NCBI GenBank assembly: GCA_036526135.1
Contig: DATCZA010000068.1
Location: forward strand, 62,001-126,000
From: UBA2965 sp036526135
GTDB lineage: Bacteria; Pseudomonadota; Gammaproteobacteria; Pseudomonadales; Azotimanducaceae
DNA length: 64,000 nucleotides
Direction of reading: 5' to 3'
The notes under the pieces are model-generated. The model was not told where the DNA came from. It did not search any database and worked only from the letters and a program-made list of their open reading frames with translations. A program made the position numbers and the translations under genes. This document shows positions 39,114 to 47,711 of this stretch, piece by piece; position 1 is the stretch's first letter, and each line of letters starts with the position of its first letter.

Positions 39114-41918
39114 GTGCTGAAACTCATACCGCTCGCGCTGCTTTCACTGGTGCTGGGATCGTGCGCCAACGAACCGGCGCGCCCGCCGGCCCCCGATCCC
39201 GGGGCTCCGGTCGTCATCGCCAAGAGTCCGAACGACGAAAGGAGCTACCGCTACCTCGTTCTCGACAACGAACTGCGGGTGCTGCTCGTATCCGACCCGG
39301 CAGCGGACATGGCCGCTGCCTCGCTGGTCGTGCTGCGAGGGAGCTTTCACGAGCCCGCCGAGTTCGCCGGCCTCGCCCACTTTCTGGAGCACATGCTGTT
39401 CATCGGCACCGAGAAGTATCCGGAGGTGGACTCGTTCAAGCAGTTCGTCGCCGCCCAGGGAGGGTCGTCCAACGCGTACACGGCCAACGACCATACAAAC
39501 TACTTCATGGAGGTCAGGACCGAGGCCTTCCGGGAAGCCCTCGATCGATTCGCGCAGTTCTTCATCAGCCCGCTCATCGATCCTGCGTACACCGAGCGGG
39601 AGAAGAATGCCGTTCACTCGGAGTACCAGCTGCAGCTAAAGGATGACGGCTGGCGGGGCCTTCACGCTTTCAAGGCGGCCATGAGCCCGGAGCACCCGGG
39701 ATCCCGGTTCTCTCTCGGCACCCTGTCGACCCTGGGCCCGGGGGTGGATGACGCGCTGAAGAAGTTTCGCGAGGAGAATTACTCGGCAGACCAGATGATC
39801 CTCACCGCCCTCTCCAACGAACCTCTCGACGAGCTGGAGAGCTGGGTAGCGCCCATGTTCGACGCCATCGAGAACCGATCCATCGGCCCTGCAAAGCCCC
39901 TTCCCGAAGCCTTTCCCCGGGAGCGGTTGCCGTTGACCCTGAGCTACCGGCCAACGCGCGACCGGCGCTCGGTCACCTATCAGTTTCCCGTCCCAGCCCC
40001 CGACGACTACTACCGCCAGAAACCGGCCATGTACGTAACGAACCTGCTGGGGCACGAGGGCGCGGGAAGCCTTCACGCCCGGCTGAAAGCCGCAGGCTGG
40101 ATAGAGTCGCTGAGCAGCGCCGTCTACCGTTTCGACGAGCAGAACTCGTTCATCACCGTGGACATGGATCTCACCCAGACCGGCAGCGGGCACGTCGACG
40201 AGATCACCGACCTGCTGTTCGCTTACATCGACATGCTCAAAGGGCACTCGCCAGAGGCCTGGCGCTACGAGGAACAGGCCAAGGTGGCCAGGCTCGGCTT
40301 CCGGTTCCAGGAAAAATCCGGGCCCACCGCTTTCGTCTACCGGGTGACGCCCCTGCTCGATCGTTTTCCGCCACAGGACGTCCTGGCCGCGCCGTACCTG
40401 ATGACCGAGTTCGACCCCAAGCTGATTCGTCGTTACATCAGTTACCTCACGCCCGAGAACCTGCTGATGCAGATGGTGGGGCCCGACGCGCCCACCGATC
40501 GGGTGGAGCCCTGGTTCGAGGTGCCCTACGGCCTGACCCGAACCCAACGGCGACCAGATCCGACGGAGGACCCCGCCCTCGGCCTGCCGGGGCCGAACCG
40601 GTTCCTTCCGGATTCTCTCGAGCTGCTCGCCGCGGACGGCGACGGGCCGCGGCTGGCCATCGACGACGCCGGCCTGTCGCTGTGGCTCGACCGCGATACC
40701 GAGTTTGGCACGCCACGGGCCAACGTCTACCTGCTGCTGGGCCTGCGTGACGGGCTCGAGTCCCCCCGCGACATCGCCATGGCCCAGCTCTATCAGCGCC
40801 TCGTCAACGACGCCAGCAACCAGCTGGCCTACCCGGCCTGGCTCGCGGGCCTGAGCTACCGACTGTCTCTCGCACCCCAGGGTTTTCAGCTCATCATCTC
40901 GGGTTACAGCGACAAGCAGGCCGCCCTGCTCGACGCGGTGATCGAAAACCTCACCGACGTACCCATCGATGCCGCAAAGTTCGAGCTCTACCAGGCGGAA
41001 CTGGTGCGGGAGTGGCGCAACTTCGCCCAGGAACGTCCGGTCACCCAGACCTACAGCGCGCTCTGGTTTCTGCTGCTGTCGAGCAGCTGGCCTCCCGAGG
41101 CGCTCGCATCTGCCCTGGAGAACGCAAAGCCGGAGGACCTGGCGGCCTGGCGCAGCAAGAGGCTCGACGTTTTCGACGTGACCGGCCTGGCGCACGGGAA
41201 CGTGGACGCTGCCGCCATCGACGACATCGCCGATCTGATCCGCGAGCACCTGCCCCAGCAGGGTTTCGGCCTCAGCCAGCCCCAGGTCCGCACCGTTGCC
41301 GAGTCACTGAAGCTCGCGGTCCCCGTGGACCACCCGGACGCGGCGATGATTCTTCACGTGCAGGATCCGGACACCAGCTACGAGGCGCGCGCCCGCAGCG
41401 TGATGGCCGCGCACCTCCTGAGCGAACCGTACTTCACAAGCCTGCGCACGGAGCAGCAGCTCGGCTACGTGGTGGACATCACCGCTCGGGCGCTCCGCAG
41501 ACGGGGCGCCATCACCTTCCTGATCCAGTCACCGGTGGCAAGCCCGGCTCAGCTCGAGGCGGCCACCCGCCAGTTCGTCACCGATCAGCTGGCCGCCCTG
41601 CAGGACATGCCGACCGAGCAGTTCGAGGAGAGCCGGGCGGGCCTCATCGCGCGGTTGACCGAGCAGGACAGCAACCTCGGCCAGCGCAGCCAGCGCTACT
41701 GGGCGGATATCGAAACGGGCGTAACCAGCCTCGACTCCCGGGAAAGGATCGCAGAGGCCGTGAACGGCCTCGCCGTGAGCGACATGATCGCCTATCTGAA
41801 GAACCTTCAGCAGAAGCTGGACGACCAGCGACTGCTCATTTATCACGACGGCCAATTTCCGCCGGGCCCCCTTGGCGGCAGGGAGATCGAGAGCGTCCAG
41901 GCCTTCAAGAGGGGTTGA
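39114..41918 (+). CDS. M16 (insulinase/pitrilysin) metallopeptidase, predicted lipoprotein
   Basis: A 934-residue zinc peptidase. A GTG start at 39114 gives a signal peptide VLKLIPLALLSLVLGSC with a lipobox (Cys 17), so it should be anchored in the envelope rather than free as E. coli PtrA is. The active domain has the inverted zinc motif HFLEH at 89-93 and the third ligand region EREKNAVHSEYQLQLKDD. Three further M16-fold domains follow (RSVTYQFPVPAPDDYYRQKPA; RTEQQLGYVVDITARALRR), as in full-length pitrilysins. It likely degrades peptides in the periplasm. Its last 14 bases overlap the convergent dinG. Confidence 0.9.
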   Translation: MLKLIPLALLSLVLGSCANEPARPPAPDPGAPVVIAKSPNDERSYRYLVLDNELRVLLVSDPAADMAAASLVVLRGSFHEPAEFAGLAHFLEHMLFIGTEKYPEVDSFKQFVAAQGGSSNAYTANDHTNYFMEVRTEAFREALDRFAQFFISPLIDPAYTEREKNAVHSEYQLQLKDDGWRGLHAFKAAMSPEHPGSRFSLGTLSTLGPGVDDALKKFREENYSADQMILTALSNEPLDELESWVAPMFDAIENRSIGPAKPLPEAFPRERLPLTLSYRPTRDRRSVTYQFPVPAPDDYYRQKPAMYVTNLLGHEGAGSLHARLKAAGWIESLSSAVYRFDEQNSFITVDMDLTQTGSGHVDEITDLLFAYIDMLKGHSPEAWRYEEQAKVARLGFRFQEKSGPTAFVYRVTPLLDRFPPQDVLAAPYLMTEFDPKLIRRYISYLTPENLLMQMVGPDAPTDRVEPWFEVPYGLTRTQRRPDPTEDPALGLPGPNRFLPDSLELLAADGDGPRLAIDDAGLSLWLDRDTEFGTPRANVYLLLGLRDGLESPRDIAMAQLYQRLVNDASNQLAYPAWLAGLSYRLSLAPQGFQLIISGYSDKQAALLDAVIENLTDVPIDAAKFELYQAELVREWRNFAQERPVTQTYSALWFLLLSSSWPPEALASALENAKPEDLAAWRSKRLDVFDVTGLAHGNVDAAAIDDIADLIREHLPQQGFGLSQPQVRTVAESLKLAVPVDHPDAAMILHVQDPDTSYEARARSVMAAHLLSEPYFTSLRTEQQLGYVVDITARALRRRGAITFLIQSPVASPAQLEAATRQFVTDQLAALQDMPTEQFEESRAGLIARLTEQDSNLGQRSQRYWADIETGVTSLDSRERIAEAVNGLAVSDMIAYLKNLQQKLDDQRLLIYHDGQFPPGPLGGREIESVQAFKRG

Positions 41919-43998
41919 GCTCCCGCCTGTAGGGAGGCAGCGAGTCGAGCAGGGCACGCCCGTAACGCGCCGTGACGATGCGTCTGTCGAGCAACGTGAT
42001 CCGGCCGAAGTCTCCTTCGTGTCTGACCAGGCGCCCGCATGCCTGGACCAGCTTGAGCGCCGCGTCCGGCACCGCGATCTCGAAGAACGCGTTGCGCCCG
42101 CGGGCTTCGACCCATTCGGCCATGGCCTGATCCATCGGATCGTCCGGCACGGCAAAGGGCAGTTTGACGATGACCACGTGCCGGCAGTAGTCGTCGGGCA
42201 GGTCGACACCCTCGGCGAAGCTGGCAAGGCCGACCAGGACGCTCTGCCGACCCTCGTCCACCGCGCTGCGGTGCCGGGATAGAAGCGCCTGCTTGGAGGC
42301 CTCGCCCTGAACCTGCAGCTTGTCCAGCAGGTCCTCCGGGAGCTGTCCGATCACCTCGTGCATCTGCCGCCAGGACGTGAACAGCACCAGCGCGCCCGGG
42401 TCATCGGCAAGCAATCCCGGCAGGAGCGCGGCCACCTCCTGGCTGTGCGCCTCGAACTCCCTGGGGTCCGAGCGCATGCTCGGCACCGTCAACGTCGCCA
42501 GCCGCTGAAAGTCGAATGGGCTCGGAATCCGGACCGCGTTGACCGAACCCAGGCCCACCTGCTCCAGAAAGCGGTCGAAGGTGCCCAGAGCAGTCAGCGT
42601 CGCCGAGGTGCACACGGCCGCGTAGCAACTCGACCAGAGCGCCTCCTGCAGAAGCTGGCCGGGCTGCAGCGGGGCGCTGACCATTTCCAGATCACCCGCG
42701 GTCTCGTTGACCCAGCGGGCCTTCAATCCCTGGGGCGAGCCGTCTTTTGAAAACTCTGCCGCGCCGCGGCCGAAATCCTCCAGCAGAGCCATGGTCGCAA
42801 GCGCGCGCGTTTCCAGCTGCCCCACGGCCGGCAGCCAGTCCTCCGCCTCGAAGCCGTTGTCCCAGGGCAACTCGCCGGCAACCGCTTTCTGCAGCAGCTC
42901 GTGGACGGCGGAGATCACGCCGGCAAGGAGCGTGAGCGGCTCCAGCGCCAGCTGCGCCTGCTCTGCCAGCTCCGCTGGTACCTGTCCCAGCCTGAAGCGG
43001 TGCGTTGCCAGGCCTTCACCGCGCGGTTCGAAGCTGAGCCCCTGGAGATCGTCCCCCATGCGCATCATGGCTTCAGCGAACGCGGCGCCGTGCTCCGAGG
43101 CCCTGCTGGCGAGACTGACGAGCTCGTCCGGTCGCCCGAAACGCTGCGTCAAGCTGCCGATGACCCGGGCAACGTTGTCCACCCACTGCCCGGTGGCGAG
43201 GACCCGCGTGGAGGCCGAGAAATGCTGCTGGGTTTTCTCCGGCAGATGGTGCGCCTCGTCGAGAACATAGATGCAGTCCTCCGGCGGCGGCAGAACGACG
43301 CCGCCACCGAGGCTGAGGTCGGCCAGCACCAGGTCGTGGTTGGCGACGATGACGTCGGCGGCGTCGAGCGCTCCCCTGGCCTTGAAGAACGGGCACTGCC
43401 GAAAGAAGCCACACCGATTGTTGCTGCATCCCCGATGGTCCGTGGTCACGGCCCGCCACAGCTGCGGGTCGACCTCCTCGGTCCACTCGTCGCGATCGCC
43501 GTTCCAGGTTTTGTTCGCAAACGCGTTGAGCATGGCCTGGTAAAGGGCCGCGCCCTCCTCGCCCGTGTCCTCGAACAGGGGGATCTCAGAGGGCTCCGCA
43601 AATCGCAGCCGATCGTCGAGCCGCTTCAGGCAGACGTAGCGCCCCCGCCCTTTGGCCAGGGTGAAACTGAACGTCAGGCCAGAACGGCTCGCCAGATCGG
43701 GGAGGTCGCGCAGGACCACCTGCTCCTGCAGGGCCACCGTCGCGGTGCTGATAACCACCGTCTTGTCCAGAGCAGCGCCCGTGGGGATGGCCGCCAGGCA
43801 ATAGGCCGCCGTCTTGCCCGTCCCAGTGCCCGCCTCCACGGCCACGATGCGCGGCGCGTCACCGGTCAGCGTCCGGGCGATCAGCGCGATCATCTCCCGC
43901 TGGCCGCGTCGGGGCCGAAAGCCCCTCGCGTCGAGCCAGGCACGGTATCCGGTCTGAATAACGCCTTTCAGCTCGTCGTTGAGGAGGGCCTCGCTCAT
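41905..43998 (-). CDS. dinG: DinG-family 5'-3' DNA helicase
   Basis: A 697-residue superfamily 2 (XPD-like) helicase. Walker A is AVEAGTGTGKTAAY, the DEAH box is YVLDEAHHLPE, and the four cysteines of the [4Fe-4S] domain are in GRYVCLKRL and GCSNNRCGFFRQCPF. The C-terminal half has VLFTSWRQMHEVI, GLASFAEGVDLPDDY and the arginine-finger region AVDEGRQSVLVG and LVQACGRLVRHEGDFG. It resolves R-loops and forks in E. coli. It is divergently or independently expressed from the lipoprotein gene downstream. Confidence 0.93.
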   Translation of the reverse strand: MSEALLNDELKGVIQTGYRAWLDARGFRPRRGQREMIALIARTLTGDAPRIVAVEAGTGTGKTAAYCLAAIPTGAALDKTVVISTATVALQEQVVLRDLPDLASRSGLTFSFTLAKGRGRYVCLKRLDDRLRFAEPSEIPLFEDTGEEGAALYQAMLNAFANKTWNGDRDEWTEEVDPQLWRAVTTDHRGCSNNRCGFFRQCPFFKARGALDAADVIVANHDLVLADLSLGGGVVLPPPEDCIYVLDEAHHLPEKTQQHFSASTRVLATGQWVDNVARVIGSLTQRFGRPDELVSLASRASEHGAAFAEAMMRMGDDLQGLSFEPRGEGLATHRFRLGQVPAELAEQAQLALEPLTLLAGVISAVHELLQKAVAGELPWDNGFEAEDWLPAVGQLETRALATMALLEDFGRGAAEFSKDGSPQGLKARWVNETAGDLEMVSAPLQPGQLLQEALWSSCYAAVCTSATLTALGTFDRFLEQVGLGSVNAVRIPSPFDFQRLATLTVPSMRSDPREFEAHSQEVAALLPGLLADDPGALVLFTSWRQMHEVIGQLPEDLLDKLQVQGEASKQALLSRHRSAVDEGRQSVLVGLASFAEGVDLPDDYCRHVVIVKLPFAVPDDPMDQAMAEWVEARGRNAFFEIAVPDAALKLVQACGRLVRHEGDFGRITLLDRRIVTARYGRALLDSLPPYRRELNPS

Positions 43999-44043
43999 CG
44001 AGCGAGCTTACGTTGCCGGTCGATCACTGGCCACCGGCAACGC

Positions 44044-44661
44044 TCAAATCGGCCGCCACCAGGGCTTGCGGAACTCTTTCTCGCAGCGCGACAGCTGCGC
44101 CGCGTATCGCTTGCTCTTCTCCGAGACCCGTCGAGCATAACGGCGGACCTCCGGCTTCTTCCGGTGATGTCCCCGCTTGTAGCCGCCATGGCCGACGTAG
44201 TAGGCGAGATAGAGATTGTAGGCATCGTTTTTGGCGATGCCGAGACGCCGGTGACTGCGGTCGTTGTACCAGCCGACGAAATCCAGGGCCGTGCCGAAGT
44301 CGTCGCGCTCGCGCAGGAACCCTCTGGTGTCGTCGAGGTATTCCCGCCAGGCGGCATCGGTGATCTGTGCGTAACCAAACGCCGAGGACGGCCGCCGCCA
44401 GGGCACTACCCACAACAGGCGCTCACGCTCCGGCCTCGCGTCGGACCGGTAGGACGACTCCTTGTAGACGAACGCCATGCCCACGGAGATGGGCATGTCC
44501 CAGCGCTTCTCGGCACGCCTGGCGTCTTTGTACCAACCGGATTTTTCCCGGAAGATCGAGCAGATCTGATCCGGCTTCGACGGCGGCGCGCTGGCGCACC
44601 CGGCCATCACGACCACGCTCAAGCCGAGAACGGCGGCCCGAGCGACGCGAGCCCTACCCAT
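44044..44661 (-). CDS. Transglycosylase-like lipoprotein
   Basis: A 205-residue predicted lipoprotein: signal MGRARVARAAVLGLSVVVMAGC with lipobox VMAGC. The mature part has a lysozyme-like fold pattern: possible catalytic Glu in AFVYKESSYRSDARP, then SSAFGYAQITDAAWREYL, DFVGWYNDRSHRRLGIAKND and LAYYVGHGGYKRG. It thus resembles SLT lytic transglycosylases, though no enzyme is established. Its first 8 coding bases overlap the end of ligA, so it belongs to the zipA-ligA transcript. Confidence 0.8.
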   Translation of the reverse strand: MGRARVARAAVLGLSVVVMAGCASAPPSKPDQICSIFREKSGWYKDARRAEKRWDMPISVGMAFVYKESSYRSDARPERERLLWVVPWRRPSSAFGYAQITDAAWREYLDDTRGFLRERDDFGTALDFVGWYNDRSHRRLGIAKNDAYNLYLAYYVGHGGYKRGHHRKKPEVRRYARRVSEKSKRYAAQLSRCEKEFRKPWWRPI

Positions 44662-46696
44662 GGCGGTGGCTCTCCAGGACCTCGAGAAACTCGGCTTCGT
44701 CCATCACCGGCACCCCCAGGTCGCGCGCCTTTTCCAGCTTGCTGCCGGCGCCCGGGCCGGCCACCACCTGGGACGTCTTCCCCGACACCGAGCCGCTCAC
44801 CTTGGCGCCCAGGGCAACGAGCTCCGACTTGGCCGCATCCCTGGTCATGCTCTCCAGCGTGCCGGTCAGCACCCAGGTCTGCCCGAGGAGCGGCTGCGCG
44901 CCGGTCTCGACGGCTACCGCCGGCCACCGGATTCCCGCCTCCAGCAGCGCGTCTACGGCCCGGGCGCCGTCGTCGTTGGCAAAGAAGCTATGAATGTTGC
45001 CGGCGACCACCGGGCCCACGTCCGGCACTTGTTCGAGCTCGGCTACCTGCGCCCGCCGAAGGGGTTCCAGATCGCCGAAATGACGGGCCAGGCTCTGGGC
45101 AGTCGCTTCCCCCACCTCGCGAATGCCCAGAGCGTAGATGAAACGCGCAAGCGTGGTCTCGCGGCTGCGCTCGATGGCGGCCAGCAGGTTCTCGGCCGAC
45201 TTGGCGCCCATGCGCTCCAGACGGATCAGCTCGTCCTTGCGCAGGCTGAAGAGATCCGCAGCGATCCTCACCTGATCCTTGTCCACCAGCTGCTCGATGA
45301 GCTTGTCGCCGAGGCCCTCGATGTCCAGTGCCAGACGGCTGGCAAAGTGGCGCAGGCCCTCTTTGCGCTGGGCGGGACAGATCTCGGGGCCGGCCGAGCA
45401 GCGCGCAACTGCCTCGTCGTCCGGGCGCGTGATGGGACTGCCACACGACGGGCACCCCTGAGGCAGCGCCACCGCTTCGGCGCCGGGCGGGCGTCTGGAA
45501 TCGATGACGCTGACGACCTGGGGAATGACGTCGCCCGCCCGCCTCACCATGACGGTGTCGCCCACGCGGATGTCCAGGCGCCGGACCTCGTCCATGTTGT
45601 GGAGCGTCGCGTTGCTCACCGTCACGCCGCCCACGAAGACGGGCGCCAGACGAGCCACCGGGGTAATGGCTCCGGTACGACCCACCTGAAACTCCACGCC
45701 AATCAGGGTCGTGGTCGCTTCTTCCGCCGGGTACTTGAAGGCGATGGACCATCGCGGCTTGCGGGTGACGGCCCCCAGGCGCCGCTGCTGATCGAGGTCG
45801 TTCACCTTGATCACGACACCATCGATGTCGTAGCCCAGCGAGTCGCGGCGCTCCAGCATTTCCTCCACGTACCGCAGGCATCCGGCGAGCCCGCTCACCG
45901 CACGGGCGTCGGGATTGACACGAAAACCCCAGTCGGCGAGACGCTCCAGGGCTTCCATGTGCGTCCGGGGCTGCCAGTCTCCTTCCACCCAGCCGATGCT
46001 GTAGCAGTACATGGTCAACGGGCGGCTTGCGCTCACCTTCGGATCCAGCTGGCGAAGGCTGCCCGCGGCTCCGTTGCGCGGGTTGACCAGCGTCTTCTCG
46101 TCGCGCTGACGCGCTTGCTCGTTGAACGCCTCGAAATCGGCGACGGGCATGTAGATCTCGCCGCGCACCTCGATGCGCGGCGGAAAGTCGTGCCCCGCAT
46201 CGTCCCGCATTACCAGGGGAATCGCGCCGACGGTGCGAACGTTGGCGGTGATGTCCTCTCCGGTCTGCCCGTCCCCCCGGGTGGCTCCGAGAACCAGCCG
46301 ACCGTTCTCGTAGGTCAGGGCGACCGCAACGCCATCCACCTTGGGCTCGCAGACGAAGTCGAGCGCTTCTCCCTCTTCCAGACGTCCGCGACAACGCTCG
46401 ATCCAGTCCGCGAGCTCCTCGTGGGTCGTGCACTTGTCCAGGGAGAGCATGGCCACCTCGTGGGTGACCGAGTTGAACTGCTCGAGCGGCGCCCCCCCGA
46501 CCCGCTGGGTGGGCGAATCGTCGGTCACGAGATCGGGATGATCGCCCTCCAGAGCAACGAGCTCGTCGTACAACGCGTCGTACTCCGCGTCGGCGATCTC
46601 TGGAGAATCGAGCACGTAGTAACGATGGTTATGGTGGCGTACCAGCCGACGGAGCTCGCTGATGCGGCTCCCGGCTCCGGCCCTGGTGATGGTCAT
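44654..46696 (-). CDS. ligA: NAD-dependent DNA ligase
   Basis: Seals nicks in replication and repair. The 680-residue protein has the Ia domain (HNHRYYVLDSPEIADAEYD), the adenylated lysine K119 in CEPKVDG, nucleotidyl-transferase motifs, the OB domain, a four-cysteine zinc finger (CPSCGSPI, then RCSAGPEICPAQ), helix-hairpin-helix repeats (IEGLGDKLIEQLV; ALGIREVGEATAQ) and a C-terminal BRCT (LTGTLESMTRDAAKSELVALGAK). Its ATG overlaps the zipA stop by 4 bases. Confidence 0.97.
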   Translation of the reverse strand: MTITRAGAGSRISELRRLVRHHNHRYYVLDSPEIADAEYDALYDELVALEGDHPDLVTDDSPTQRVGGAPLEQFNSVTHEVAMLSLDKCTTHEELADWIERCRGRLEEGEALDFVCEPKVDGVAVALTYENGRLVLGATRGDGQTGEDITANVRTVGAIPLVMRDDAGHDFPPRIEVRGEIYMPVADFEAFNEQARQRDEKTLVNPRNGAAGSLRQLDPKVSASRPLTMYCYSIGWVEGDWQPRTHMEALERLADWGFRVNPDARAVSGLAGCLRYVEEMLERRDSLGYDIDGVVIKVNDLDQQRRLGAVTRKPRWSIAFKYPAEEATTTLIGVEFQVGRTGAITPVARLAPVFVGGVTVSNATLHNMDEVRRLDIRVGDTVMVRRAGDVIPQVVSVIDSRRPPGAEAVALPQGCPSCGSPITRPDDEAVARCSAGPEICPAQRKEGLRHFASRLALDIEGLGDKLIEQLVDKDQVRIAADLFSLRKDELIRLERMGAKSAENLLAAIERSRETTLARFIYALGIREVGEATAQSLARHFGDLEPLRRAQVAELEQVPDVGPVVAGNIHSFFANDDGARAVDALLEAGIRWPAVAVETGAQPLLGQTWVLTGTLESMTRDAAKSELVALGAKVSGSVSGKTSQVVAGPGAGSKLEKARDLGVPVMDEAEFLEVLESHRHG

Positions 46697-47646
46697 GCCC
46701 GCTTGGACATGCGCCGCCGCGAGAACTCCAGGATCCGCTGGCGGTAGTGCTCCTCGGTCTGGGGCGTCATGAAGCTGCGCTGCTCGTCTTTCAGCTCGCC
46801 GTTGAGCTCTTCGGCGACGCCGTGGGCAACAGACAGCATGGTCTCAAACGCCTCGAGCGGATTTTCAGGTCCCGGCAGCTGCAGAAAGAAGCAGAGTCCC
46901 GGCGAGCGGATGGTTTCCATGTCCGACATCTCGAACGTCCCCGGCTCGACGATGTTCGCCACGCTGAACTGAACTTTCTTGGAGCCCGCATCCAAACGAT
47001 GAAAGATGTTCATGTTGCCGAACTTCAGGCCGCGTCCTCGCAGCGACGCGAAGAGCTCGTCGCCCGCAAACGGCTGCCCACGGGGCGCGAGCACGTTCAT
47101 CACCACGAGTTCTTCCACCGGCGGCTGCTCGAGCGCAGGCTCAGGAGCCGTTTCCTGGGCCTTGCGGGCCGGCGGGCGGCGCGTGCGCCGCGGTCTTTCC
47201 GCGACGATGGGCTCCGGGGCCACGGTGACGTCAGCCACCCGCGGGGCGCCCGGGCGTTTCTGATCTTTTTCTCCGGCAGGCGTCCTTGGCGCGTCGTCCG
47301 CTCCGATGGTGGGCTCTCGTGCCTTCACCGACTCCCCGACCGCGCTCTCTTCGGCCAGCATCGCAGGCTCGGGCGGCTGCGCGTCCAAGGGCTCAGCCAC
47401 CACCACGGTGTCGAGCTCGAGGCTTGCCTGCTCACCGAGAGACGCCTGCGACACCACGCGGGCGCCCCCGTTGGGCAGCTCGCCGCGCAACCGATGAAGA
47501 TCGTCGACGGCCTCGGGAATCAGGTCGTGAGCAATGTCCATGCGCAGGGTATCGCGACGACCGCGCCAGGCAATGTAGAACCCGTGGGCAATCACCCCGG
47601 CGATTAGCAGGCCGCCGCCGATCAGAATGAAATCTTTGATGTCCAC
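46693..47646 (-). CDS. zipA: Cell division protein ZipA
   Basis: Inner-membrane bitopic protein that tethers FtsZ filaments during division. The 317-residue sequence has an N-terminal transmembrane helix (FILIGGGLLIAGVIAHGFYIA), a basic turn, a long Pro/Glu/Arg-rich linker (about 60-180) and the C-terminal FtsZ-binding domain (VMNVLAPRGQPFAGDELFASL, GNMNIFHRLDAGSKKVQF, LCFFLQLPGP). The start is GTG at 47644-47646 with GAGGAG 6 bases upstream. It is downstream of smc by about 65 bases and coupled to ligA. Confidence 0.93.
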   Translation of the reverse strand: MDIKDFILIGGGLLIAGVIAHGFYIAWRGRRDTLRMDIAHDLIPEAVDDLHRLRGELPNGGARVVSQASLGEQASLELDTVVVAEPLDAQPPEPAMLAEESAVGESVKAREPTIGADDAPRTPAGEKDQKRPGAPRVADVTVAPEPIVAERPRRTRRPPARKAQETAPEPALEQPPVEELVVMNVLAPRGQPFAGDELFASLRGRGLKFGNMNIFHRLDAGSKKVQFSVANIVEPGTFEMSDMETIRSPGLCFFLQLPGPENPLEAFETMLSVAHGVAEELNGELKDEQRSFMTPQTEEHYRQRILEFSRRRMSKRA

Positions 47647-47711
47647 AACCGGCTCCTCGGCCGCCTGGGCGACCTGACACGTCCAGAGGGTGAAGCTTCC
47701 GGCGACATGGC

